This document shows, piece after piece, positions 41,670-50,845 of a stretch of 64,000 bases of DNA. Location: positions 806,001 through 870,000 of the forward strand of contig NZ_JAGETZ010000001.1 in the NCBI RefSeq assembly GCF_017571495.1. The letters are read 5' to 3'. The notes below the pieces were generated by a model, which ran no database searches, was not told the DNA's origin, and saw nothing but the letters and a program-made list of their open reading frames with translations. This stretch comes from Hymenobacter negativus. GTDB lineage: Bacteria > Bacteroidota > Bacteroidia > Cytophagales > Hymenobacteraceae. The first letter of the stretch is position 1. Each line of letters starts with the position of its first letter. The position numbers and the translations under genes were made by a program.

Positions 41670-42818
41670 ATGCACGTTGCCATCAATACCCGCTTTCTGC
41701 TGCCCGGCGACCATCTGGAAGGCATTGGCCGCTTCACGTACGAGACGTTGATGCATCTGGTAGCGCAGCATCCGGAGGTTACGTTTCACTTTCTTTTCGA
41801 CCGGGCCTACGATGCGCGCTACCTGTTTGGGCCCAACGTGGTGCCGCATGTGTTGTTTCCACCGGCGCGGCACCCGTTCCTGTTCATTGCGTGGTTTGAG
41901 GGCGCGGTAGCACGTTGGCTGACCCGGCACAAACCGGCTGCTTTCCTCAGCACCGACGGCTTTACGACCCTGAACACCACCGTGCCGCGCGTGACGGTAA
42001 TCCACGACTTAGCCTTTGAGCATTTTCCGCTTGATGTAGGCTTTCTGCAACGGAAATACTACCACTTCTTCATGCCGCGCTTTGCCCGGGCTTCGGCGCA
42101 ATTGGTAGTCGTTTCGGAAGCCACCAAGGCCGATGTGGTGCAGACCTACGGTACTGCTCCGGATAAAATCAGCGTAGCGTACAATGCTCCGGCCGACTTT
42201 TTCCAGCCTCAGCCCGAGGCCAGCCAGCGCGAAACCCGGCGTAAATTCAGCCACGGCCAGCCATATTTTCTATTCGTTGGGGCCTTGCAGCCCCGCAAAA
42301 ACCTCGGCACCCTGCTCCGCGCTTTCGATTTATTCAAGGAAAACAATGGCCCGGCCGCGCACGATGCCCAGTTGCTCATTGTGGGCCGCAAAGCCTGGAA
42401 AGCAGGGCCCATCCTCGATGCCTACCAGCAGATGCAGCACCAAAAGGCGGTGCATTTCACCGGTCGCGTAGCCGACGCTGAGCTGGCCGGCCTCTATGCT
42501 GCAGCCCGGGCCACGGTGTACGTTCCCTATTTTGAAGGGTTTGGCATTCCCATTGTGGAGGCGCAGGCCAGTGGCTGTCCGGTGCTAACGGCCAGCGTCA
42601 GCTCAATGCCGGAAGTGGCCGGGCCCGATGGTGCGCTCCTCGTCGACCCGCGCAATGCTGAAGACATTGCCGCCGGCCTGGGCCGTTTGTGGCAGGAGGC
42701 CGAATTGCGGCAGTCATTGGTGGCACAGGGCCTGGCCAACATATCCCGGTTTTCGTGGGCCCGTAGCGCTGAGATGTTGTGGCAAGCCATCAGTAAGGCC
42801 GCCTCACAAAGTAAATAG
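41670..42818 (+). CDS. Family 4 glycosyltransferase
   Basis: A 382-residue retaining GT-B glycosyltransferase. VTVIHDLAFEHFPLDVGF and FFMPRFARASAQLVVVSEATK belong to the N-terminal half; the C-terminal domain has PYFLFVGALQPRKNLGTLL (sugar-nucleotide region), HFTGRVADAELAGLYAAA and the EX7E-type PYFEGFGIPIVEAQASGCPV followed by SMPEVAG. Donor and acceptor sugars cannot be deduced. It ends the polysaccharide cluster, probably co-transcribed with the flippase gene. Confidence 0.92.
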   Translation: MHVAINTRFLLPGDHLEGIGRFTYETLMHLVAQHPEVTFHFLFDRAYDARYLFGPNVVPHVLFPPARHPFLFIAWFEGAVARWLTRHKPAAFLSTDGFTTLNTTVPRVTVIHDLAFEHFPLDVGFLQRKYYHFFMPRFARASAQLVVVSEATKADVVQTYGTAPDKISVAYNAPADFFQPQPEASQRETRRKFSHGQPYFLFVGALQPRKNLGTLLRAFDLFKENNGPAAHDAQLLIVGRKAWKAGPILDAYQQMQHQKAVHFTGRVADAELAGLYAAARATVYVPYFEGFGIPIVEAQASGCPVLTASVSSMPEVAGPDGALLVDPRNAEDIAAGLGRLWQEAELRQSLVAQGLANISRFSWARSAEMLWQAISKAASQSK

Positions 42819-42880
42819 TCGGGTTGGCTGGCTATTGGAAAGCTCCGGTTGGGAGGCGGATGGGTAACGGAGTATTTGCA

Positions 42881-43441
42881 CTACGAACATTCAGCGGCAA
42901 CTTGCTGAATTTGGGTCACATGACGTTCCGCGTGCTTCGCCAGGAAATACACCAGCTCGTACACATCAATTTTTCCGAGGGCATTTACCGTCATGGTGGT
43001 GTGATAAAGCACGCCTTCTCCGTTGGGCATACGCGCCAATACGGCTTGGCATTGGTGCAGTTGCTGCTGCAGCGTAATCGCTACTTCAAGAGGTGATTTT
43101 TCTCCTCTCGGCTCCATATGTTCGGGACGAATCCAGGGGAAGGCCCGGTGCTGGCCAATCTGGTTCAGCTTATCCCGCTCGAAATGCAGATTTGCCAGCT
43201 CAGTTGCCAAATCGAGGTTGTTGAGATTTTTGAGGGCTTTCGTCGCGCCTTTTTCAATCAGGATGAGCAGGTAATGGTTTGTGAGCGCCACATGCTCCAG
43301 AATCTCGTCAATGGTCCAGCCACCGCTGGCTGGCCGATAAACACGCAAAGGCCCGGGCGCGGCAAACCACTCGTTTAGCTGGTCGAAAGCTGAAACGAGG
43401 GCATGGTTTATTTCTGCTATCAGCGCGGCGGGCTGCATCAT
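42881..43441 (-). CDS. DinB-family putative metal-dependent protein
   Basis: A 186-residue four-helix-bundle protein. The DinB layout is seen in FDQLNEWFAAPGPLRVYRP, SGGWTIDEILEHVALTNHYLL (first histidine ligands) and YELVYFLAKHAERHVTQIQQV (two C-terminal histidines). Bacterial members bind metal and act in thiol transfer or damage response, with no defined substrate here. It lies 3 bp downstream of the phosphatase gene, so it is very likely co-transcribed with it. Confidence 0.88.
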   Translation of the reverse strand: MMQPAALIAEINHALVSAFDQLNEWFAAPGPLRVYRPASGGWTIDEILEHVALTNHYLLILIEKGATKALKNLNNLDLATELANLHFERDKLNQIGQHRAFPWIRPEHMEPRGEKSPLEVAITLQQQLHQCQAVLARMPNGEGVLYHTTMTVNALGKIDVYELVYFLAKHAERHVTQIQQVAAECS

Positions 43442-43444
43442 TTC

Positions 43445-44761
43445 CTACTTAAAGCGGCAGCTCAGAATCGTCACGTCGTCGGCAAACTGGGCATCGTGGG
43501 CGCTAAAAGCGTTGATGCTCCGCAGCAGCTCCTGGTGCAGCTTGGGCAGCGGCAGGTAGCGGTTGCGCTGCAGCACTTCCAGCACGCCTTCTTCGCCAAA
43601 CTCATTGCTGTGCTCGTCAAATACTTCGGTAAGGCCATCGGTGTAGAGCAGCAGCAGCGAGTGCGGTGGAATCGCGATTTCGCCCACCCGCAAAATCGGC
43701 AGCTCTTCCATAATGCCGAGCATGACCGTGCCGTCCTTGAGGGGCTTCACAGTGCCGTTGTCGGCCAGCAGCAGCGGGTCGTTGTGGCCGGCGTTCACGT
43801 ATTGCAGGTGGCGAGTGCGGCGGTTGTAGATGCCAAAGAAGGCCGTAATGAACTTCTCACCGCCCGAGTTGCGAAACAGTAAGTGATTGAGCTCCGGTAC
43901 AATAGTGGCCAGCGCTACGCCCTGACGTAGCAGCGTGCGCAGCCCGGCCTGGAAGTTCGACATCAGCAGTGAAGCTGGTACGCCCTTGCCGCTCACATCG
44001 GCCACGCACAGCAGCAGGCGGTCAGCGTCTATCTCCACCACATCGTAGTAGTCGCCACCGATTTCGGTGTGGGGCACGTAGCTGCGCTCAATGGCCAGGT
44101 CGCGGTCGTTGGGCAGGGTGCGGGGGAAAAGCATGGACTGCACTTCCTGGGCAATTTCGATTTCCTTGCGCACAGCGGCATCGGCCACGCGCTGGGCTTG
44201 CAGGCGGCGGTTTTCCACGGCCCCAATCAGGGTGTTGGCCAGCGAGCTAAGGAAAGGAATCAGCTGCTGACGGTCGTAATCGTTGCGCAGGCCGCCCACA
44301 AATACGTAGGCCGCAACCTGACGCTGGCGCATAATGGGCAGCACCAACTCGTAGGGGTCCCAGGCGGGTCCCAGGAGCAGGTCTTCCACGGCCTGGGGCT
44401 GCGTCACGCCACCTTCGAGCAAATGGGTCGAGAGCTGGAGCTTCTCGGCGGTGCCGAGGTCGCAGCCGAGGCATAAGCGCACCCGAAAATCATTGCCTTC
44501 CTTCACAAATAGCACCAGCTGCACCACGTTGCGCTGGCCTTGCAGGGTGAGGCGCAGCATGTGGTACAGCTCGTCCACGGAGTGGTCGCGGGCCGTCATG
44601 TCGTGGGCCACGCCCAGCACGGTATCCAGTTCGAACTGCTTGAGCTGCAGCTGACGGCGCAGCAATTTCAACTGCTCGTCGCGAGCGGCTAGCGCGGCTG
44701 ATTGAGCGGCCGCAAGGTCAGCTGATGACTCAGCAGAAGAAAGTGGAGCAGCAGCGGCCAT
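43445..44761 (-). CDS. GAF-PP2C (SpoIIE/RsbU-type) serine phosphatase
   Basis: A 438-residue protein with an N-terminal helix, a GAF-like domain (about 50-190; VLGVAHDMTARDHSVDELYHM start), and a C-terminal PP2C phosphatase (about 225-438; LLLCVADVSGKGVPASLLM, YVNAGHNDPLLL, LLLYTDGLTEVFDEHSNEFG, FADDVTILSCRFK with the conserved metal aspartates). It probably dephosphorylates an anti-sigma antagonist or STAS protein in a partner-switching pathway, responding to a ligand bound by GAF. No anti-sigma partner is in this window. It is upstream of DinB on the same strand. Confidence 0.92.
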   Translation of the reverse strand: MAAAAPLSSAESSADLAAAQSAALAARDEQLKLLRRQLQLKQFELDTVLGVAHDMTARDHSVDELYHMLRLTLQGQRNVVQLVLFVKEGNDFRVRLCLGCDLGTAEKLQLSTHLLEGGVTQPQAVEDLLLGPAWDPYELVLPIMRQRQVAAYVFVGGLRNDYDRQQLIPFLSSLANTLIGAVENRRLQAQRVADAAVRKEIEIAQEVQSMLFPRTLPNDRDLAIERSYVPHTEIGGDYYDVVEIDADRLLLCVADVSGKGVPASLLMSNFQAGLRTLLRQGVALATIVPELNHLLFRNSGGEKFITAFFGIYNRRTRHLQYVNAGHNDPLLLADNGTVKPLKDGTVMLGIMEELPILRVGEIAIPPHSLLLLYTDGLTEVFDEHSNEFGEEGVLEVLQRNRYLPLPKLHQELLRSINAFSAHDAQFADDVTILSCRFK

Positions 44762-44815
44762 ACAACAAAGTAATGCGGCGAAAGCGAATTTTAAAATCCA
44801 CGCGGGGGTACAAAC

Positions 44816-46012
44816 TTACACCGCTACGGGCGTTTTGGGGTCGTAAGCGTCGCGAAGGCCATTACCAAGCAGATTAAAGCTAAGTACCAGCAACGATATA
44901 GCCGTGCCCGGCAGCAGCGTAAGCCACAGCCCGGCCTGGGTGCCGAGCAGGTCGTAGCCCTCCTTCACCATGAGGCCCCAGCTGGGCGCGGGTGGCTGCA
45001 CGCCCAGGCCCAGGAAGCTCAGGCCGGCCTCAAGCAGAATAGCCGAAGCAAAATTACTGGTAGCCAACACAATGAGCGGCCCACGCATATTTGGGAGCAG
45101 GTGCTGGGCAATGAGGCGCCAAGTGGGCAGGCCTAGCACACGCCCGGCCTCCACAAAAGTAGCGGAACGCAGGCTGAGCATCTGGCCGCGCACCACGCGG
45201 GCCACGTCTACCCACATGGTGAGACCGACGGCTACAAAGCTGACCCACACGCCTTTGCTATCCAGCGCCAGCGAAATAGCAATGACCAGCATGATGCCTG
45301 GAATGCTCCATACCACCGTCATCAGGCCCAGCAGCAGCGAATCGACCCAGCCGCCGAAGTAGCCGGCCACCGCGCCCACGGCCATGCCCAGTGCCAGCGA
45401 AATCAGCACCGCCACCAGCCCGATGCCCAGCGAGATGCGCGTGCCCAACAGCAGGCGGCTCAGCTCGTCGCGGCCGGCTTTGTCGGTGCCCAGCGCGTAA
45501 GTCCGGGTGATGAGGTGGTTTGCTTTGACTTCACGCTGTAGCTCGGCAGTTGGACCTGCGTGGCCAGTTATGCTACTCAGCGCTACGCGCCGAAGCCGGC
45601 CGGCTTCGGCAGAATGCTCGCCCAATGGCTTCAATAACAGTGAGTCGCCAGCAAATTCATAGCCACCGATGGGCGTTTCCTGGGTTTCGGGCTCGTGGCC
45701 ACGCAGCCAGGTAGCGAAGATGTTATTGCCGCCCACCCCATTGCGCGCCGAGTCAGGCAGCGGCTGGCGTAGCAGGAGTACCCGCAGGCCCGGAGCTTCT
45801 TTCTGAATCTGCACGAAGCCGTGGTTGGCATTGGGCGAGTTGTCAGGCATAACCCAGTAGCCCAGCAGGGCCACCAGCGTGCAGAGGGCAATAAAGGCCA
45901 GGCCGGCCACGGCGGGCCGGTTTTGCCACAGGCGCTGGCGCACGTAGTAGCCCGGCGGCCGGGCAGCCGCCGTGGCACTGGCGGAGGCGGCCGATACTGC
46001 CGTGGTTGCCAC
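44816..46012 (-). CDS. OppC-like peptide ABC transporter permease
   Basis: A 398-residue inner-membrane permease. GTG 46012, two bases after the stop of the upstream gene, is chosen because the longer frame reads antisense through that gene. The first helix (PAVAGLAFIALCTLVALLGYW) is followed by a long periplasmic insert, then five helices with the permease EAA motif near EAGRVLGLPTWRLIAQHLLP. It should transport oligopeptides or a similar solute with OppB/D/F partners not in the window. The insert is longer than in E. coli OppC but common in Bacteroidota. Confidence 0.85.
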   Translation of the reverse strand: MATTAVSAASASATAAARPPGYYVRQRLWQNRPAVAGLAFIALCTLVALLGYWVMPDNSPNANHGFVQIQKEAPGLRVLLLRQPLPDSARNGVGGNNIFATWLRGHEPETQETPIGGYEFAGDSLLLKPLGEHSAEAGRLRRVALSSITGHAGPTAELQREVKANHLITRTYALGTDKAGRDELSRLLLGTRISLGIGLVAVLISLALGMAVGAVAGYFGGWVDSLLLGLMTVVWSIPGIMLVIAISLALDSKGVWVSFVAVGLTMWVDVARVVRGQMLSLRSATFVEAGRVLGLPTWRLIAQHLLPNMRGPLIVLATSNFASAILLEAGLSFLGLGVQPPAPSWGLMVKEGYDLLGTQAGLWLTLLPGTAISLLVLSFNLLGNGLRDAYDPKTPVAV

Positions 46013-46014
46013 GC

Positions 46015-46272
46015 TTAGCGGGTGTTGTGCTTCAGGAGGCCTTCCTTCGAAGCCAGGTAGGCGGCATCGCGGGCAATGGCGCCGAAGGAGGTCGTTTCGT
46101 AAGCCAGCTCGGTGTCGGGGTCGGGCCAATAGCTGCGCACAAGGCCCTGTTCCAGCAGGCTGCGCAACTGGTCTTCGAGCTCAGCGGCGGGTAGGCCAGT
46201 TTTCTGAAGCAAGGTGCGGAATGGGGTGACGAAGTAGAGTTCGTCGAGCAGGTCATATTCGGGGTCAGTCAC
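46015..46272 (-). CDS. Small winged-helix-like hypothetical protein
   Basis: An 85-residue protein, not recognised. GTG 46272 (VTDPEYDLLDELYFV) is chosen over TTG 46302 because a TACATTTG box spans 46307-46300 and overlaps the latter. The layout FRTLLQKTGLPAAELEDQLR then LLEQGLVRSYWPDPDTEL resembles a small winged helix-turn-helix fold, but it lacks a second domain. It sits directly before the OppC-like gene with a 2-bp gap, so they are one transcript. Confidence 0.6.
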   Translation of the reverse strand: MTDPEYDLLDELYFVTPFRTLLQKTGLPAAELEDQLRSLLEQGLVRSYWPDPDTELAYETTSFGAIARDAAYLASKEGLLKHNTR

Positions 46273-46299
46273 GGGCAAAAGGGGCGTGCAGAGTTTGGG

Positions 46300-46307
46300 C
46301 AAATGTA
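46300..46307 (-). promoter_or_regulatory. -7 box before the small winged-helix-like gene
   Basis: TACATTTG on the minus strand, an exact TAnnTTTG match, 27 nt upstream of GTG 46272. It overlaps the TTG at 46302. Confidence 0.55.
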
Positions 46308-46386
46308 AGTCCGGCGCCCTTGACTGTTGGCAGCCGGCTTGGTCCGCTATTTTCGTCTCCGGGGTTGCCCTACCCTATTCCACTCC

Positions 46387-47124
46387 ATGCGCATCACCAA
46401 ACAGAAAGTCCTCTTCCTCCTGACTGGCTTCGCAGCGCTGGTAGCTGCTTGGTTTGCACTAGCGCAGCCCGAAGCTCCGGTTGCTTACGTCAGCTACCGG
46501 GTCGATTTGCGACGGGAGCAGCTTCGCCTGTATTGGAAAGACGCGCAAAACCAGCGCATTGGCAGCTTACTCCGGTTAGAAAAAGTCACTGCCGCGCAAG
46601 GCGACACGCTGGTTTTTGCCATGAACGCGGGCATGTTTACGGCCAGCCACGCGCCGCAGGGCCTCTTTATCCAGGCCGACAAAACCATCGTTCTGGCCGA
46701 CACCAGCGCTGGCGACGGCAATTTCTACCTCAAGCCCAACGGCATCTTTTACCTCACCACGGCCAATGAAGCACGCATCTGCCCAACGACGGATTTTCGG
46801 GCCAGCTCCCAGGTGCGCTACGCCACGCAGTCGGGGCCGATGCTGGTGATTGACGGCAACATCCATCCTGCCTTCCGGCCGGGCTCTTCCAATAAGTACG
46901 TCCGCAACGGCGTGGGCATTCTGCCCGATAAGCGGGTGCTGCTGGCCATGTCCAAAACGCCGGTCAGCCTGTATGACTTTGCCGACTATTTTCGCCGGGC
47001 CGGCTGCCGCAATGCCTTGTACCTCGATGGCTACGTGTCGCGCACCTACGCCCCGGCCGCCGGCTGGGTGCAGACTGATGGCGATTTTGGCGTCATCATC
47101 GGGGTTACCACACCAAAACAATAG
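46387..47124 (+). CDS. Exported phosphodiester glycosidase-like protein (NAGPA/DUF2233)
   Basis: A 245-residue protein from ATG 46387 (MRITKQKVLFLLTGFAALVAAWFALAQ), a signal peptide or anchor. The NAGPA-like fold is shown by LVFAMNAGMFTASHAPQGLF, FYLKPNGIFYL, ATQSGPMLVIDGNIHPAF, RNGVGILPDKRVLLAMS and ALYLDGYVSRTYAP, with the conserved N-G and D-G pairs. It probably hydrolyses a phosphodiester-linked sugar in the periplasm. It lies divergent from the small winged-helix-like gene. The next gene starts after 70 bp. Confidence 0.85.
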   Translation: MRITKQKVLFLLTGFAALVAAWFALAQPEAPVAYVSYRVDLRREQLRLYWKDAQNQRIGSLLRLEKVTAAQGDTLVFAMNAGMFTASHAPQGLFIQADKTIVLADTSAGDGNFYLKPNGIFYLTTANEARICPTTDFRASSQVRYATQSGPMLVIDGNIHPAFRPGSSNKYVRNGVGILPDKRVLLAMSKTPVSLYDFADYFRRAGCRNALYLDGYVSRTYAPAAGWVQTDGDFGVIIGVTTPKQ

Positions 47125-47161
47125 GGGACTAGTATCGGCTGGCGTAGTGCAGCCGGGGCCA

Positions 47162-47169
47162 TACATTTG
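47162..47169 (+). promoter_or_regulatory. -7 box of the acyltransferase gene
   Basis: TACATTTG, exact TAnnTTTG, 25 nt before ATG 47195. Confidence 0.6.
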
Positions 47170-47194
47170 GGCTCCACCCCTGCTTTTGTTGCCG

Positions 47195-48352
47195 ATGCGG
47201 CCCGACCTTTTGCCAGCGCCCCCTCCCAAACTGCATTTTGCCTCCCTCGAAGCGCTGCGATTTTTTGCCTTTCTCAAGGTCTTCTTCTTCCACGTTCCCA
47301 TTCAGCTCGACTGGCCAGTGTTGCAGTACCTGAAGCGCGGGGGCGGCATCGGGGTGGAGTTTTTTTTCGTGCTGAGCGGCTTTCTCATCACCTACTTACT
47401 GGTGGCCGACAAGCAGGTCCGAGGCCAAGTTGATGCACGCAGTTTTCTGATTAGGCGAAGCTTGCGCATCTGGCCACTATTTTACGGCGGGGTATTGCTG
47501 GCGTTCCTACTGCCCGATGACCTAGCCGACCACTGGGGATTTCACACGGTGAGCGGCGGCTATGCACCCGACTGGCGCTTCTCGTTCACGTTTTTGGAGA
47601 ACTACAAGATGCTGCTGATGGACAACTTTCCGCGCACCACGCCGCTGCCGGTATTTTGGTCGCTGTGCATTGAGGAGCATTTTTACCTGGTGTGGGTGGG
47701 CGCCATTTTCCTGGTAGCGCGTCGGCACGTTCCTGTCTTTCTGCTGGCTTGCCTGCCGCTGGCCTACGCTTGCCGCTACGTGGAGCCGCTGGTTTTCCCA
47801 CAAAATGTATCAATGGAAACCAACGACTTGCTTACTCATATTGATGTATTTGCCATCGGCGGTCTGCTGGGCTATTGGGTGGCCGTGGATTATGCAGGGT
47901 TTTCGGCCCGGGTCAACGGCTGGCGACTGCGTTGGCGCTACGGGCTCATTGCGTTGGTCGTGCTGGCCGTGGTATTTCAGGTCGAAGTGCTGCCCTACGT
48001 GCCGGGCAGTTGGTTCAATGTATTCCGGCCGACCGTTGTGGCCACATTATTTGCGGCACTCATTGCCATGTTTTTGCCGGCTCATTCTGCTATTCAACTC
48101 ACCAATCCGGTGCTGGCCTACCTAGGTCGCATCAGCTACGGGCTGTATGTGTCTCATATCATCGCCATCCACGTTATTGGCCAATACTGCACCAGACACG
48201 GCATTCTCATCGATACCGTGGGCAAGAACATACTGCTGGTTGCGGGCATTTTTGGGTCAACCGTGGCCGTGAGCAGCCTGTCTTTTCACTACTTCGAGCA
48301 GCCCTTTCTCCGGCTACGCGAACGCCTTACCCGGCCCCGGCTGGCAGCATAG
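47195..48352 (+). CDS. Acyltransferase 3 family membrane protein
   Basis: A 385-residue protein with about ten transmembrane helices and acyltransferase-3 motifs: SLEALRFFAFLKVFFFHV (RxxAxxxVxxxH-like catalytic histidine), GVEFFFVLSGFLITYLL and WSLCIEEHFYLVWV (SxxVEExFY-like). It should transfer an acyl group to a surface sugar, such as O-antigen or exopolysaccharide acetylation. ATG 47195 is chosen because a -7 box lies 25 nt upstream; the longer frame to 46850 runs over the glycosidase gene. Confidence 0.92.
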   Translation: MRPDLLPAPPPKLHFASLEALRFFAFLKVFFFHVPIQLDWPVLQYLKRGGGIGVEFFFVLSGFLITYLLVADKQVRGQVDARSFLIRRSLRIWPLFYGGVLLAFLLPDDLADHWGFHTVSGGYAPDWRFSFTFLENYKMLLMDNFPRTTPLPVFWSLCIEEHFYLVWVGAIFLVARRHVPVFLLACLPLAYACRYVEPLVFPQNVSMETNDLLTHIDVFAIGGLLGYWVAVDYAGFSARVNGWRLRWRYGLIALVVLAVVFQVEVLPYVPGSWFNVFRPTVVATLFAALIAMFLPAHSAIQLTNPVLAYLGRISYGLYVSHIIAIHVIGQYCTRHGILIDTVGKNILLVAGIFGSTVAVSSLSFHYFEQPFLRLRERLTRPRLAA

Positions 48353-48355
48353 CAT

Positions 48356-48898
48356 TTACTGGCAGCCAACAACCACTGCTACTTCCCGGGCCGCTACATT
48401 CCCTTCCTGCGAATTGATATAGGCAATGATTGAGGTAATTTCCTTGTCAGACAGCGCAAACGACGGCATTTGCTGCTTATTGAATTTATTGAACAGTGCC
48501 ACCCCGTACTCGTCGCCGCTGGCCACTACTTTGCTGGAATTCTTTACCCACGGCAGAATCCAGGCCACTGGCCGGCGCTTGCTGATGCCCGCAAGCGCGG
48601 GGCCAACCACTTGCTCATTTACGGCGTGGCATTGGGCGCAATTGCCTTTGAAAAGGGCATCGCCGGCGGCTACCTCATCGGTTTGTGCTGATGCCGTGAC
48701 GCTCTGCATATTGCCGCACGTTGGAACAACCACCTCGCCACGGACGCTTGTCGTGTCATTTGCCGCCTGCGTTACCGCTGCTATGTCATCGGCCGCGAAG
48801 CCCGCGAGTCCGGCCGCGCTCAAGAGGGTAAATCCAAACAGGACGGCTATCAGAGCCATGCCCACGGTGAGGGCGAAACCAACCGGATTGCGCTTCAT
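48356..48898 (-). CDS. Monoheme cytochrome c, membrane-anchored
   Basis: A protein of about 180 residues starting at ATG 48898 (MKRNPVGFALTVGMALIAVLFGF), which forms an N-terminal helix, an anchor or a signal peptide. The heme motif CAQCH lies after GDALFKGN, and MPSFALSDKEITSIIAYI gives the distal methionine and the C-terminal helix. Two additional cysteines lie in PTCGNM and at the end (VGCQ). It is a class I periplasmic cytochrome, probably carrying electrons to a terminal oxidase. Convergent with the acyltransferase gene, with 3 bp between stops. Confidence 0.92.
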   Translation of the reverse strand: MKRNPVGFALTVGMALIAVLFGFTLLSAAGLAGFAADDIAAVTQAANDTTSVRGEVVVPTCGNMQSVTASAQTDEVAAGDALFKGNCAQCHAVNEQVVGPALAGISKRRPVAWILPWVKNSSKVVASGDEYGVALFNKFNKQQMPSFALSDKEITSIIAYINSQEGNVAAREVAVVVGCQ

Positions 48899-49104
48899 AA
48901 GACATTGAGCGTTGGTGGAATATATATGCGGCAAATTTACCATCCAAGCCCGTTGAGGTGTTTTTTGATAGCTCGTTTTTGATGCATTTCCTATCCAGTT
49001 AGTAGCAATGGCGCGACAACGACGTGCTGGCAATTTCGAAGCGGTTTAAGAAGTCGGTTAAAGCAGTCAACCCGACTTTCTTTCAACTAGCTAAACAGCT
49101 TCTT

Positions 49105-49112
49105 TAGCTTTG
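49105..49112 (+). promoter_or_regulatory. -7 box of the membrane protein at 49142
   Basis: TAGCTTTG, exact TAnnTTTG, 29 nt before ATG 49142. Confidence 0.55.
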
Positions 49113-49141
49113 CCGGAAACCCGAACGCCGTGCCGCCCCTT

Positions 49142-49684
49142 ATGAGCCTGTTGTTAACTGTGTCCTCGGTGCTGCTCGATGGCTACATTTTGTGCGTCGC
49201 TATGTTGCTCAGCGGGCTCATGCTATTGCCAAGGCACCGCAAATCAAACAGGCATTTGCTGGCCCAGGCAAATACGCTGCTGCTGTTCGGCGCCCTGCTG
49301 CTTATACTGCTGATGGCCTGGGAAATATTCCAGCTTGTGCCATTCAAGAATGAATGGGACTGGTTCGCCTTTGCGAACCGGATAACCGGGCCCTATTGGT
49401 TTCTTTTCTGGGCTATTGTGGTTTGGAAGGTGCTACTGCCCCAGCTTTTCTGGCGTAAAAGACTCCGGCATAGCATAGCCCTCACGGCGGTGATAGTGGC
49501 CGGGTTGGCCTTCACGTTGTACGCGCCAATTTTACCGTTTCTATTCCGTGACTACCTCCCGTCAAGCTGGGGCATAGAACCGAGCTATCTTAGCCTGCTG
49601 GCCTACGCGGGTGGCTTTCTCATAATTCTACGAGCCATGCGCTGGTTCCGGAAGAGGCAGAACCTGGCAGCCAATCGCGGTTGA
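49142..49684 (+). CDS. Four-helix membrane protein of unknown function
   Basis: A 180-residue protein, not recognised. ATG 49142 is chosen; GTG 49130 adds four residues. Four to five hydrophobic helices are visible (LLTVSSVLLDGYILCVAM, NTLLLFGALLLILLMAWEI, GPYWFLFWAIVVWKVLLP, IALTAVIVAGLAFTLYA). No catalytic motif. It converges on the glycosyltransferase gene with 9 bp between stops. A perfect -7 box precedes it, so it is likely expressed. Confidence 0.65.
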   Translation: MSLLLTVSSVLLDGYILCVAMLLSGLMLLPRHRKSNRHLLAQANTLLLFGALLLILLMAWEIFQLVPFKNEWDWFAFANRITGPYWFLFWAIVVWKVLLPQLFWRKRLRHSIALTAVIVAGLAFTLYAPILPFLFRDYLPSSWGIEPSYLSLLAYAGGFLIILRAMRWFRKRQNLAANRG

Positions 49685-49693
49685 GAGCAGCGG

Positions 49694-50845
49694 CTACCGC
49701 ACTGCCCTGCCCTTCCACTCGTAGCCGCCGTGCAGGCCCGCCAAGCCCACCGCCAGTGCATACGGCGCATACAGCACCTGCAATGGCATAAGTCCCCACA
49801 GCCACTCGCGCCGCCCTAGAAACCCCAATACTGGCCCCAGCAGCCACGCATCAGCCCCCAGCTTGAGGGCCCAGCCAGCCAGCACCCAGGGCCAGAGCGC
49901 CGGCCGGCACAGTCCCGCCACGGCCCCGACCGCCAGCGCCACATTAGCCCCTAGCACTAACAGCGCCAAGTAGCGCGAGGCCCCGCTCTGGTAATGGCGC
50001 CACTTGCTGGCCCAGCGCACCCGCTGCCGTAGCAGTGCCTGCAACGTGGGGGGCGCGGCCGTGCGGGCAATGGCCCCTGCATCGGTCAGAAAATGCGCCG
50101 TGCCGGGAAAGGCTGCATGCATTTTATGGAGCAGAAACTCGTCGTCGCCGCTGGCCAGGTGGTTATTGTCCAGGTAGCCGCCCACGGCGTCGAAGGCGGT
50201 GCGGCGGTAGGCTAAGTTAGCGCCGTTGCACATGGTGGGGTACTGACGGGCCAGGCAGGCGCCGCCCACTCCCACCAAGCCAGCAAATTCCAATCCCATA
50301 AGCGCGGCAAAAAAAGTATCCGGTCCCGTAAGCAGCACCGGCCCGCTGATGAAATTAGCCGACGGCTTTTGCATCATAAGTCCCGCGTAGGCCGCCAGCC
50401 AGCCGGGACCAAGTCGGCAGTCGGCGTCGGTACACACGAGCCAGGGAGCGCGAGCCGCTTGCAAAGCAGCTTGCAAAGCAGCTTTTTTACCGGTCTGAGC
50501 AGCCGGCAAGCTGATTAAACGCAGGGTGAAGCCAGTTTCCCGCGCAGCCGCAGCGACTAGCGCGGCGGTGGCATCGGTGGAGTGGTCATCGGCAATCAGC
50601 ACTTCAAACTGCGCGGCGGGCAGGGTTTGGGCCACAAGGTCGCGGATGAGCTGAGGCAGGGCTTCGGCCTCGTTGCGGGCAGCAATGAGAACGGAGAATT
50701 TTAATTCGGAATTATCATCTACCGATTCCTCATGCTTCATTCCAGATTCCGCATTTAGCAACGCGTCCCAGCCGCTACGTAGCCAAACCATCACGGCGGC
50801 GTAGGCTACGGGGAATGCCAGCAGGCTGATTTGCAGGACTGTCAT
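49694..50845 (-). CDS. Family 2 glycosyltransferase
   Basis: A 383-residue membrane-associated GT-A enzyme starting at ATG 50845 (MTVLQISLLAFPVAYAAVM). Motifs are FSVLIAARNEAEALP, VLIADDHSTDATAAL, PWLVCTDADCRLGPGW, SGDDEFLLHKMH and the RQRVRWASKW motif, with helices at both ends. Donor and acceptor are unknown. The ATG shares one base (TAATG) with the stop of the upstream flippase-like gene, so the two are translationally coupled; a glycolipid pathway using both is likely. Confidence 0.9.
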   Translation of the reverse strand: MTVLQISLLAFPVAYAAVMVWLRSGWDALLNAESGMKHEESVDDNSELKFSVLIAARNEAEALPQLIRDLVAQTLPAAQFEVLIADDHSTDATAALVAAAARETGFTLRLISLPAAQTGKKAALQAALQAARAPWLVCTDADCRLGPGWLAAYAGLMMQKPSANFISGPVLLTGPDTFFAALMGLEFAGLVGVGGACLARQYPTMCNGANLAYRRTAFDAVGGYLDNNHLASGDDEFLLHKMHAAFPGTAHFLTDAGAIARTAAPPTLQALLRQRVRWASKWRHYQSGASRYLALLVLGANVALAVGAVAGLCRPALWPWVLAGWALKLGADAWLLGPVLGFLGRREWLWGLMPLQVLYAPYALAVGLAGLHGGYEWKGRAVR

